Below, piece by piece: positions 1-6,884 of a stretch of DNA of 22,298 nucleotides. Within the stretch, counting starts at the first letter, position 1. The number at the start of each line of letters is the position of its first letter. The notes under the pieces are model-generated. The model saw only the letters and a program-made list of their open reading frames with translations. It was not told the DNA's origin and ran no database searches. The position numbers were made by a program, and so were the translations under genes. The DNA is from a bacterium (GTDB lineage Bacteria > Auribacterota > UBA3054): contig JAFSWV010000030.1 in assembly GCA_017444325.1 (NCBI GenBank), positions 1 to 22,298 of the forward strand, given 5' to 3'.

Positions 1-158
1 AAATACAGAATGGTGGCGTAATACCATCTGCGCTCGGAACTGAGGAAGGCGCAGTGACTGACTGGAAGCAGATCCAGAAACGGGGGCTCCGGCGCCACAG
101 CCTGAAAAAGATCAGGCTGCGGCGCGGGATCGATTTGTTCAATTAAATTATTGTCCAT
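1..158 (-). CDS. N-terminal part of an unknown protein, runs off the left edge
   Basis: A leftward reading frame starts with ATG at 158-156 and stays open for 52 codons to the edge of the window. The start is supported by a good ribosome binding site (AAGAAGGG, about 5 nt upstream) and by a sigma70-like promoter at 191-219. The visible N-terminus is acidic and proline-rich, starts MDNNLIEQ, and has no signal peptide or membrane segment, so the product looks cytoplasmic. Residues 14-18 read QPDLF, which resembles the QxDLF sliding-clamp-binding pentapeptide. One such match in a short stretch could be chance. I do not recognise the family, and most of the protein lies outside the window. Confidence 0.7.
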   Translation of the reverse strand, partial: MDNNLIEQIDPAPQPDLFQAVAPEPPFLDLLPVSHCAFLSSERRWYYATILY

Positions 159-184
159 AATCCCTTCTTATACGAATACACACT

Positions 185-226
185 CAATATATTGTATCAA
201 AAGGGCCTTTTTTTAACAATATATTG
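185..226. promoter_or_regulatory. Symmetric pair of operator-like palindromes on the promoter
   Basis: The perfect 10-bp palindrome CAATATATTG occurs at 185-194 and again at 217-226, 32 bp apart centre to centre, which is about three helical turns. Between them lies AAAAGGGCCTTTT (199-211), centred on almost the same midpoint, so the whole block is one large dyad. One palindrome overlaps the -10 and the other the -35 element of the leftward promoter. This geometry fits a dimeric repressor binding twice on the same DNA face. The regulator is unknown. Confidence 0.5.
191..219 (-). promoter_or_regulatory. Sigma70-like promoter of the leftmost gene
   Basis: On the minus strand, -35 TTGTTA (219-214), a 17-bp spacer and -10 TACAAT (196-191) precede the leftward gene. 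Transcription would begin near 184, giving a leader of about 25 nt that contains the AAGAAGGG ribosome binding site. Both hexamers are overlapped by copies of the palindrome CAATATATTG. Assignment is by consensus match only. Confidence 0.6.
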
Positions 227-242
227 GGCCGAAGGGATAGGA

Positions 243-686
243 TTATCTGCGGGAAGAAAAGAAATCCTTGAGAAGCGCCTCGCATTCAGATGAGCAAAAG
301 CCTTCCAGCACTTCAACTTTGCCGCCTGTCCAAGTGTTGGCGAGGTTGGCGTTTGACAATAGCGCGCCCCTTTCCCAATCACGCGCTCCAAAAACAACGG
401 TCCCGATCCTGCTTAGAAGAATAGCGCCGGCGCACATTGGGCAGGGTTCCAAGGTAACGTAAAGCGTGCAGCCCCCGAGGCGGCGGCCCAGCTTTTTCTG
501 AGCCTCCTTTATGGCCAGAAGTTCGGCATGGGCGGTGGCGTCCTGGCCTTTTTCCGTAAGATTATGTGCGGAAGCGATGACGTTGCCAGCCTCGTCAGCT
601 ATGACGCAGCCGACGGGGACTTCGCCCATATCAAAAGCTAATTTGGCTTCGTTAAGAGCCAGCCGCATGAGATCTTTGTGTTCCAT
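243..686 (-). CDS. tadA: tRNA-specific adenosine deaminase TadA
   Basis: This 147-aa protein is a zinc-dependent tRNA adenosine deaminase. It converts A34 to inosine in the wobble position of tRNA-Arg(ACG) (family knowledge). The zinc and catalytic motifs are complete: HAE at residues 53-55 (zinc His and proton-shuttle Glu) and PCPMC at 81-85 (two zinc Cys). The conserved EVPVG segment lies at 22-26. ATG at 686 is chosen because it gives the usual family N-terminus (MEHKDLMRLALNEAKLAF); a TTG 19 codons upstream would add sequence unlike the family. No clear Shine-Dalgarno site precedes the ATG. The gene is divergent from the PEP-CTERM gene. No terminator is visible after its TAA stop, so transcripts may read into the leftmost gene. 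Confidence 0.95.
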   Translation of the reverse strand: MEHKDLMRLALNEAKLAFDMGEVPVGCVIADEAGNVIASAHNLTEKGQDATAHAELLAIKEAQKKLGRRLGGCTLYVTLEPCPMCAGAILLSRIGTVVFGARDWERGALLSNANLANTWTGGKVEVLEGFCSSECEALLKDFFSSRR

Positions 687-721
687 AAGAACTATTTTAC
701 CAAATATAAAAGCGCTGGATT

Positions 722-730
722 TGCTATAAT
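722..730 (+). promoter_or_regulatory. Extended -10 promoter of the PEP-CTERM gene
   Basis: TGCTATAAT (722-730) is a perfect -10 hexamer with the extended TGn element. No good -35 is found at 16-18 bp, as is usual for extended -10 promoters. Transcription would start near 737, leaving a leader of about 36 nt with the ribosome binding site CGAGGTAA before the ATG at 773. Confidence 0.55.
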
Positions 731-772
731 ACTCAATTGGCAATTAAAATTCACACTAACACGAGGTAATTT

Positions 773-3385
773 ATGAAAAAAGGCATCCTTTTTCTTCTGG
801 CGGCGCTGGCTGTTTCCGCGGCTTATGTTTATGCGGAACCCAGCGTTTTCTTCCAGGAAAATTTTGAAAGTTACAATTCGGGCGATTTTCTGCCGCAGTG
901 CGAAGCGGCGAGCGTTTGGCAGACCAAATACCAGACGAACTTCGCTTATAAAGTCGAAAGCGACGTCATGGATTCCAAATGCCTGACCGTGACGAAGAAC
1001 GACGCCGATGGCTTCAACTCCGGCAATTCCGGTGTCTGGATCCCAACCGGGGCCGATGAAACCATGTTCACCGAGACCGGCATCATGAGGATCCGTTTGA
1101 AACACCGCTCGCTTAGCAACATCAGCGGCTTTATGTTCGGCAACGGGACCGCCAACGGCCGCGCGCTTTGGGCATACCGCAACGGCGGCACTTTTTACAT
1201 CATCCACAGCGACAAAGTGCAGATGCAGTTTGACGGTATTGGAGGAGACAAGGACAATCAGCTGGAATTCAACGTCCAGTATCCCTCCCGCCGACTCGTC
1301 AACGTCATAGCCAACGGTGTTACCAACGTTCCGGAAAACGTTATACTTCCCAACTTCAGGATCACGCATATCGGCGCGGCAGTTTTCGCCGGCGGTTATG
1401 TGGCGCAGGGCAGCGGCTACGTCACCGCCGTAGATGACATCGAGGTCGCTTACGAGGCGCTGACCACGCCGGTTCCTTCCATGCCGACTGATTCCGTGCT
1501 AATAGGCCGCAACGTGGCCAGCCGCGAATTCGTCATAGCCAACAACGGCGGCGGCGAATTTGAATACACCGTCTCCGCCCTGGGCGATCCGGAGTGGCTC
1601 ACTTTCGCGCCCACCGGCGTCTGCAAGACGACCAAGAGCCACAAAGTGGTCTTCAACCGCAGCGTCATGGGCGACGGTTTCTACCGCACGATCCTCACTT
1701 TCGACTGCTCGCCTTACGGAAAATTCGACATTCCGATCAGCGTCAGATCCGGCCTGGTCTTCTACTATGAAGATTTTGAGGCGCCTTACTTCCAGGAGGG
1801 CGAACTTCACGGCCAGCAGGGCTGGTTCGGAAAAGAAGAGGGCAACGACTACTCTCCGGGCACGAACGAGGCTTACGTAAACACGCCCTCCGAACCCTGG
1901 GAAGGACAGTGCGCGACCTTCGAGAAGGCCGGCGGCTGGGACGGCTATTGGTATCCCATCTGGACGCCCTCCAACCTCATCATCAAGGTCTCCTGCAAAT
2001 TCCGCTGGGACTATGTGAACGAAGCCGACCGCTTCAATTTCCGCTCGACCTACTGGGCCAATCCGGCCATCTTCGACCTCTGGTACCATGCCGAGGGCAA
2101 CGACATCAGGCTCTGGGCTTACAACGACACCTCGGGATATCCCCTGGTGGGGGACTACGGTCTGCCCGGCAAGACCTGGCAAGATTTCTCCTACACCATG
2201 GACTTCAGGATGCAGAAGCTCACTGAATTCACCTTCGGCGACTTCACCACGAACTTCACCGAAAAAACGCTGAGAAAGAGGATGAATGATAGAGTCGTGC
2301 CTATGCACTACTTTGAAAAATTCGGCGTCAGCGGCGGCGGCGAGGATTCCAGGGTGGGCGTCTCCATCGACAATCTGCTCATCACGGAAGTCCAGCGTCC
2401 CAAGATCGCCATTCCCGCTTACGAAAAAGCCGTCTCCATGGGCGGACTGAACGTTTACACCAATTTGCTGGAGAACGCCGGCGCCCAGAACTACAAGTTC
2501 AACATTGAAGTTCTCGATTACGCGGACAATTTGAAACTCTCGCGTGACAAAGGCACCATCGGCACCAAGGGTATGGTCATCTACAGGCTTGACCGCAAGG
2601 GCCTGAAGGACGGTTACTATACCGCCAGGCTCAAATACGAATACGAGGCCAGCAACGGCACCAACTCCGGTTCCTTCGTCCAGCTCGTGACCTTCGGCGT
2701 GGGCGGCTGGTACTACACGACGGAATTTGAAGGCGAACTCTTCAAACTCGGTTCCATCAACAATCAGGAATGCTGGAAAGTCGAAAACTTCTACGAAGTC
2801 GAGCCTTCCCTTAAGCTCTTTGACGGCATCCAGTGCCTCTACTTCGACCAGCAGAGCAAAGTGACCGTTTCCGCCGGCGTCCCGGCCGGAAGCCACTATT
2901 CCTTCCGCTGCCTTGTCAACCTGCCGGACAACAACAACACTACCTACCTCAGGTTCTGCCAGAACACCGGCGACGGCTTCCTGCCCTTCTACATCAGAAG
3001 GGACCGCGACACCAAGGAAGTAGTCTTGGGCTTCAAGCCCGCCGGAGGAGACGGCGTGGAGGAACTTTTGAGGAACAACACGCTTGGCCAGTGGCAGACC
3101 TTCTCCTACACCATGGATCTCGACGAAGCCAATTCCTGCGTCACGCAGGTAACCTTGGGAGATTATGAAACGAACTTATTGACCGGCGAGATCGTCCTCA
3201 ACACCGCCTTCGACGGCCAGCCCGTCACCTCCTTCAACATCGAGGCCGTGAACGACGGCCCGGAAGAGGAAAGAGATACTGGCGCCTACATCAAGAACGT
3301 GGTGGTCTGCGACCACACGCTGCCTGAGCCGGCGATCTTCGGGCTCCTTGCCCTGGCCTTGCTTTTCTGGCGCAGAAACAAGTAG
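773..3385 (+). CDS. Large modular secreted protein with PEP-CTERM sorting signal
   Basis: An 870-aa exported protein. Residues 1-21 are a signal peptide (basic start, hydrophobic core, ending VYA|EP). The body holds three similar beta-rich modules, each opening with an aromatic-rich F/Y-x-E-x-F-E-type strand (about residues 26-32, 329-336 and 645-652) and closing with a D/N-rich strand such as DDIEVAYE. They look like LamG/concanavalin-like jelly rolls. Two linkers, about 233-327 and 541-640, resemble Ig/BACON-like domains. The C-terminus (850-870) is a typical PEP-CTERM tail: LPEP, a short hydrophobic helix, then WRRNK. Proteins with such tails are cut by an exosortase and displayed on the surface; no exosortase is in this window. 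The role is unknown, and carbohydrate or matrix binding is only suggested by the fold. Single-gene unit with its own promoter and terminator. Confidence 0.85.
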   Translation: MKKGILFLLAALAVSAAYVYAEPSVFFQENFESYNSGDFLPQCEAASVWQTKYQTNFAYKVESDVMDSKCLTVTKNDADGFNSGNSGVWIPTGADETMFTETGIMRIRLKHRSLSNISGFMFGNGTANGRALWAYRNGGTFYIIHSDKVQMQFDGIGGDKDNQLEFNVQYPSRRLVNVIANGVTNVPENVILPNFRITHIGAAVFAGGYVAQGSGYVTAVDDIEVAYEALTTPVPSMPTDSVLIGRNVASREFVIANNGGGEFEYTVSALGDPEWLTFAPTGVCKTTKSHKVVFNRSVMGDGFYRTILTFDCSPYGKFDIPISVRSGLVFYYEDFEAPYFQEGELHGQQGWFGKEEGNDYSPGTNEAYVNTPSEPWEGQCATFEKAGGWDGYWYPIWTPSNLIIKVSCKFRWDYVNEADRFNFRSTYWANPAIFDLWYHAEGNDIRLWAYNDTSGYPLVGDYGLPGKTWQDFSYTMDFRMQKLTEFTFGDFTTNFTEKTLRKRMNDRVVPMHYFEKFGVSGGGEDSRVGVSIDNLLITEVQRPKIAIPAYEKAVSMGGLNVYTNLLENAGAQNYKFNIEVLDYADNLKLSRDKGTIGTKGMVIYRLDRKGLKDGYYTARLKYEYEASNGTNSGSFVQLVTFGVGGWYYTTEFEGELFKLGSINNQECWKVENFYEVEPSLKLFDGIQCLYFDQQSKVTVSAGVPAGSHYSFRCLVNLPDNNNTTYLRFCQNTGDGFLPFYIRRDRDTKEVVLGFKPAGGDGVEELLRNNTLGQWQTFSYTMDLDEANSCVTQVTLGDYETNLLTGEIVLNTAFDGQPVTSFNIEAVNDGPEEERDTGAYIKNVVVCDHTLPEPAIFGLLALALLFWRRNK

Positions 3386-3405
3386 CAGGCGAACTGCTTA
3401 GCATC

Positions 3406-3436
3406 AAAAAAGCCCCGGATTTCCGGGGCTTTTTTT
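3406..3436 (+). terminator. Rho-independent terminator after the PEP-CTERM gene
   Basis: Perfect 9-bp stem AGCCCCGGA (3411-3419) and TCCGGGGCT (3422-3430), followed by a run of seven T and preceded by five A. It lies about 25 nt after the TAG stop and separates the PEP-CTERM gene from the DnaA-box region. Confidence 0.9.
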
Positions 3437-3469
3437 ATCGTCTGGAAAAATGAACAGGTTTTCCGTCCT

Positions 3470-3595
3470 TTATTCACCTGTTCTTCACATCTTTTCAAAA
3501 TGTGGACAACTTGTGGATAACTGTTAGTAAGTACTATAATTTAGTATATTTAACCGATTTATCAATGTGTAATATATTGTGAACTTTGTTGATAA
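3470..3595. other. DnaA-box cluster with AT-rich stretch: candidate oriC or DnaA-regulated promoter
   Basis: The gap between the terminator and bamA contains several 9-mers close to the DnaA box TTATCCACA. TGTGGATAA at 3512-3520 is a perfect box on the minus strand. TGTGGACAA (3501-3509) and TGTTGATAA (3587-3595) each differ at one base. TTATTCACC (3470-3478) and TTCTTCACA (3481-3489) each differ at two. Between the boxes, about 3521-3580 is strongly AT-rich (TATAATTTAGTATATTTAA), as expected for an unwinding element. TAGTAA just after the perfect box could be read as DnaA-trio-like. The usual neighbours dnaA, dnaN and gyrB are not in the window, so an alternative is DnaA control of bamA. Confidence 0.5.
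3511..3540 (+). promoter_or_regulatory. Possible bamA promoter overlapping a DnaA box
   Basis: A perfect -10 TATAAT (3535-3540) lies 18 bp after TTGTGG (3511-3516), a weak -35. It would give a leader of about 130 nt before bamA. The -35 overlaps the perfect DnaA box, so DnaA binding would block it. No better promoter for bamA was found in the gap. Confidence 0.3.
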
Positions 3596-3639
3596 CGCTT
3601 GATTTGAGGTGCGTTTTGTGGTAGGATGTCAGAAGATAA

Positions 3640-3674
3640 TCTTATATTGAAAGATTGTCTTGGAGACGATAAGA
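3640..3674 (+). promoter_or_regulatory. bamA: Leader hairpin around the bamA ribosome binding site
   Basis: ATTGTCT (3654-3660) can pair with AGACGAT (3664-3670) around a 3-nt loop, with one G-U pair. TCTTAT (3640-3645) can extend the stem with ATAAGA (3669-3674), sharing bases at the junction. The only Shine-Dalgarno-like sequence (GGAG, 3662-3665) sits in the loop and stem, 13 nt before the ATG. The structure could limit bamA translation. This is seen by eye only. Confidence 0.3.
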
Positions 3675-3678
3675 TATT

Positions 3679-4716
3679 ATGAAATCAACTTTCGGAAAGA
3701 AGACATTAGATCTGAAATTAGGACTCGCTGTTTTGACTCTGACAGCGGTTCTCAGCTTGTCCGTTTATGGCGAGACCATAATCGAGCGCATTGACATAGA
3801 GGGCAACAAAAGAGTTGATGAGCTGGTTATCCGTGACATGATCAGCACGCATCCGAATGAAGTTTACAGCGAAGAGAAAGCTATGGCGGACACCGAGAGG
3901 CTTCTGGCCTCCGGCGATTTTGAGAGCGCTTCGACCACAACGAGCGAAGGTATTAGCGGCACGATCGTCACTTATACCGTAAAGGAAAGGCCGATACTGG
4001 ACAAACTTGATTTCACAGGAAACAACAGCATCAAAGAAAAAGACCTGGTTGAAAAGTTGCAAGTTAAGATAGGCGAACCCTTGAGCCTTGAAAAACTCGA
4101 AAACTCGGTGGAGGAGATCCGCAAATATTACGCTGAAAAAGGCTACGGCATGGCGGATGTCACCTACGAGATAGACGATACTATTGACGGCACCAGAGCC
4201 AGCGTCAATATTCTCGTTTCGGAAGGCGAAGAATCCTACATCAGGGAAGTCAACATTTCCGGCAACACGCTCATCTCCACGACCAAGATAAAACTTCTTA
4301 TCGGCACGAAAGCCCGCTTCTGGTTCATGTTCGGCACTTACCAGGAAGACCAGGTCAGGGACGACATGTGGAAGATCACCGAGATGTACCAGGAGATCGG
4401 CTACCCTGAGGCCCAGGTCGATTACGACCTGCATTCCACCGAAAAAGGCGACGGCCTTGCCCTCGACATCACGATCGACGAAGGGCGCCCCTATTATGTC
4501 AACGACATCACCGTGCGCCAGGGCAAACTGAGGGACATGTACCTCACCAACATCATCTCCATGATCGAGGTGCACAGAGACGAGCCCTATACGCCGCAAG
4601 CTGTGGAGCGCGACACCGAGAACTTGAGGAATTATTTCCGCTCCCTGGGCTACGCCGACGCCGTCTGCGCCTCTAAAGTTCTGCTTGCGGAAGAGCAGCC
4701 CGATGTCAGCGTCTGA
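3679..4716 (+). CDS. bamA: BamA N-terminal part (signal peptide, POTRA 1 to most of POTRA 4), ended by in-frame TGA
   Basis: BamA is the outer-membrane barrel that folds and inserts other barrels. This 345-codon piece carries an N-terminal signal sequence (about residues 1-31, ending VYG|ET) and then POTRA domains with the typical I-x-G-N turn. POTRA1 spans about 33-102 (IERIDIEGNKRV), POTRA2 103-182 (FTGNNSI), POTRA3 183-270 (ISGNTL) and POTRA4 from 271. It stops at TGA (4714-4716, codon 346) inside the last strand of POTRA4, after PDVSV. The same frame continues without shift as VDIFYEMDE into POTRA5 and the barrel. With the stop read through, the protein would be 855 aa, close to the usual BamA length. 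The stop is therefore a point lesion, a consensus error or, less likely, a recoded codon. Confidence 0.85.
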   Translation: MKSTFGKKTLDLKLGLAVLTLTAVLSLSVYGETIIERIDIEGNKRVDELVIRDMISTHPNEVYSEEKAMADTERLLASGDFESASTTTSEGISGTIVTYTVKERPILDKLDFTGNNSIKEKDLVEKLQVKIGEPLSLEKLENSVEEIRKYYAEKGYGMADVTYEIDDTIDGTRASVNILVSEGEESYIREVNISGNTLISTTKIKLLIGTKARFWFMFGTYQEDQVRDDMWKITEMYQEIGYPEAQVDYDLHSTEKGDGLALDITIDEGRPYYVNDITVRQGKLRDMYLTNIISMIEVHRDEPYTPQAVERDTENLRNYFRSLGYADAVCASKVLLAEEQPDVSV

Positions 4717-4734
4717 GTCGATATTTTCTACGAA

Positions 4735-6246
4735 ATGGACGAATCGTCCCTCTTCGACATCGGCATCGTTTACATCACCGGCAACGAACGCACTAAAGAC
4801 GTCGTCATCAGAAGAGAGCTCTCTTTCTTCCCGGGCGACCGCTACAACTACTACCGCATCGACATGAGCCGCCAGCGCTTGATGAACATGGACTACTTCG
4901 AGAAAGTGGACATCGTCGAGGCGCCGAATCCCCAGGATCACAGCAAGAAAGACATTTACGTTGACGTCAAGGAAAAGCTGACCGGTCAGGTCGGCGTAGG
5001 CGTCGGCTTCTCCAGCCAGGACATGCTTTTCGGCACGATCACCATAACGCAGCCTAACTTCGACTGGAAGAATTACAAAAACTGGTTCACCGGCGGCGGT
5101 CAGCATTTCCGCATCAAAGGCGAATTCGGCATTCACCGCCAGGACGTTATCCTAAGCTTCACCGAGCCTTACTTCCTGCATGAACAGCTGAAAGGAAGAA
5201 AAGTGGCGGCCGGCTTTGACGTCTATTGGAAGAACAATAACGCGCTTGGCCCCGATCTTAGGATCATGAGGATAGGCGGCGACTTAAGGGCCGCCACGCC
5301 GATCTCTATGGCCTGGATCCCGACGGTCGGCAAATACCTCGGCGTCATCAAAGTTGAGGGCGCGCTGGCCGGCGAATACATCAGGGTCGGCGTTGACAAG
5401 TCGCTTGATTACGACGATACGATCGTCGGCGAAGACACCGCCTGGATCATGAGACGCCACGTCAACAAACGCGGCCGTGTCCAGAAACGCATGGTGCCGC
5501 TGGAATTCGAGCGTTACGACAAGTATCTGAAGAAAGAGAAGGGCAGCTACGCTGTGCTCGCTCCTACCATCACTTTGACGAGGGATACCAGAGACGCCCT
5601 GTTCCTCCCGACATCCGGCGCTCTTACCATTTTGAAAGGCAGAGTTGGCGTCGGCTCCACCATCTACGGTCTTGTGGAAGCCAGCCACTCCCAGTACTTC
5701 AAGCTCTTCGAACTCTTCGAAAGGAAGCCCAATTACGTGTTCAGCGGCTCGCACGTCTTGCTGCTGCGCGGATCTATCGGCTTCGCTTCCCACAACACGC
5801 CGATCTTCGACCGTTTCTTCATGGGAGGAAGCGAAGAGATGCGCGGCTTCCGCTACGGCTTCGTCGGACCGAAGGACTACTCCGGCGACAACCCGATGGG
5901 CGGCAATTTCAAGTTCATGGTCTCCGCGGAATACATCTTCCCGATCTGGCGCTACAACGAGAACATCAGCGTGCACGGCGCGGTCTGGACCGACATCGGC
6001 AACGTCTGGTGGAAGGAAAGGACTTACTACAAAGCGCTGCGCTGCATGAACGGCCAGTACGTCGTCGAAAGGAAGAAATTCGACAACTTCGGCGAGATCA
6101 ACGCCAGCGTCGGCGGCAGCCTTATACTGCAATTGTGGCGCATGCCCATCAGAGTCAACTACGGCGTGCCGATCTTCAAGGATTCCGATTCTAAGGACTG
6201 GAAACCTCTGGACGGCTTAACCCTTGGCACAGGATTCTCCTTCTGA
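4735..6246 (+). CDS. bamA: BamA C-terminal part (POTRA 5 and beta-barrel), in frame with the upstream piece
   Basis: This piece continues BamA after the internal TGA; the first ATG beyond it is at 4735. POTRA5 occupies its first 80 or so residues (IVYITGNERTKDVVIRREL), followed by the 16-strand Omp85 barrel with alternating aromatic strands. The conserved loop-6 motif appears as GGSEEMRGFRYGF (VRGF/Y in other BamA), and the protein ends with an aromatic residue (GTGFSF), as outer-membrane barrels do. No Shine-Dalgarno site precedes 4735, so independent translation of this half is not supported; it would also lack a signal peptide. The TGA stop at 6244-6246 overlaps the next ATG by one base (TGATG). 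The same operon uses TGA as a true stop here, which argues against general reassignment of TGA. Confidence 0.85.
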   Translation: MDESSLFDIGIVYITGNERTKDVVIRRELSFFPGDRYNYYRIDMSRQRLMNMDYFEKVDIVEAPNPQDHSKKDIYVDVKEKLTGQVGVGVGFSSQDMLFGTITITQPNFDWKNYKNWFTGGGQHFRIKGEFGIHRQDVILSFTEPYFLHEQLKGRKVAAGFDVYWKNNNALGPDLRIMRIGGDLRAATPISMAWIPTVGKYLGVIKVEGALAGEYIRVGVDKSLDYDDTIVGEDTAWIMRRHVNKRGRVQKRMVPLEFERYDKYLKKEKGSYAVLAPTITLTRDTRDALFLPTSGALTILKGRVGVGSTIYGLVEASHSQYFKLFELFERKPNYVFSGSHVLLLRGSIGFASHNTPIFDRFFMGGSEEMRGFRYGFVGPKDYSGDNPMGGNFKFMVSAEYIFPIWRYNENISVHGAVWTDIGNVWWKERTYYKALRCMNGQYVVERKKFDNFGEINASVGGSLILQLWRMPIRVNYGVPIFKDSDSKDWKPLDGLTLGTGFSF

Positions 6247-6875
6247 TGAAAAGCGTGAAATACATACTTCTGGCTGCGGCCTCAATAGTGTTCTTCGGAT
6301 GCGCCAGGGGCGCCTACGAGAACATTCATGAAGAAGTGGTCATGAACACCCGCAACCACATCAACCTTGCGGTCACTCCGAAGTACACCACCATCGCGGT
6401 CATGCCCTTCATCAACAACTCGGGCGCTAAGAACGCCAGCACTTACGCCAGGCGCTCTTTCTACGGCAACCTGGTTTCCTACAAGAACTGGAACGTCCAG
6501 CCGATGGGCGAGACCGACAACCGCCTCAGTAAGCTCACCCGCCGCGACCTCGACGAAAGCGCCGCCGGCAGGATGAAGAGCGCCCTGGGTGTTGACCTCG
6601 TCTGCTACGGCGAAGTTAAAGAGCAGTGCAGCCGCTACGGGCTGGTCTTCTCTTACAACAGCGTGACGGTCAGGGTCGCTTTCTATGACGCCTCTACGGG
6701 CGAAAAAGTCTGGGAAGCCGAGGATTTCCGCGACTCCCTAGTCATGGGCGTCAGCTTCATGTACATGTACGAAAGAGACGTCATGTGGGCCCGCGAGATC
6801 CACAACCGCTACGACGAACTCTTCCGCGACATGATGCAGCAGTTTCCCCTTTGCACTTACGGCTACAAAAAATAA
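6246..6875 (+). CDS. Outer-membrane lipoprotein, GNA1162 (DUF799)/CsgG-like
   Basis: A 209-aa lipoprotein whose N-terminus is a lipoprotein signal with the lipid-anchored Cys at residue 19 (FFGC). The mature part begins with a strand reading TIAVMPFINNSG, then an ARRSFYGNL helix, and later ALGVDLVCYGEV and VRVAFYDASTGEKVWEAE. This order (V-P-F-N, then LG-D-ill-G-V, then D-tG-vlWe) is typical of the TolB-N/CsgG-like fold found in GNA1162 (DUF799) and LpoB-type lipoproteins. The start overlaps the bamA stop (TGATG), so translation is coupled. Position after bamA suggests an outer-membrane role, possibly as an accessory to assembly or to an export channel, but the family's biochemical job is not settled. 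The fold-level call is firmer than the family name. Confidence 0.7.
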   Translation: MKSVKYILLAAASIVFFGCARGAYENIHEEVVMNTRNHINLAVTPKYTTIAVMPFINNSGAKNASTYARRSFYGNLVSYKNWNVQPMGETDNRLSKLTRRDLDESAAGRMKSALGVDLVCYGEVKEQCSRYGLVFSYNSVTVRVAFYDASTGEKVWEAEDFRDSLVMGVSFMYMYERDVMWAREIHNRYDELFRDMMQQFPLCTYGYKK

Positions 6876-6884
6876 GGTATTGAT

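Noticed and set aside
199..213. AAAAGGGCCTTTT plus T run as the tadA or left-gene terminator
   Set aside because: The palindrome has no room for a loop and sits between the -35 and -10 of a promoter.
243..743. Longer TadA starting at TTG 743
   Set aside because: The extra 19 residues are unlike TadA and would place the start inside the divergent promoter region.
1499..2896. 465-codon open frame on the minus strand
   Set aside because: It lies wholly opposite the PEP-CTERM gene, has no recognisable domain and arises from strong third-position C/G bias in the real gene.
4714..4716. TGA as selenocysteine or Trp codon in bamA
   Set aside because: No SECIS-like hairpin was noticed after it, BamA has no known selenocysteine, and TGA serves as a normal stop at 6244 and for dapL.
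3718..5136. 472-codon open frame on the minus strand, reading across the bamA TGA
   Set aside because: It is antisense to clear POTRA domains; its composition (Val-, Asp-, His-rich) is typical of a shadow frame.
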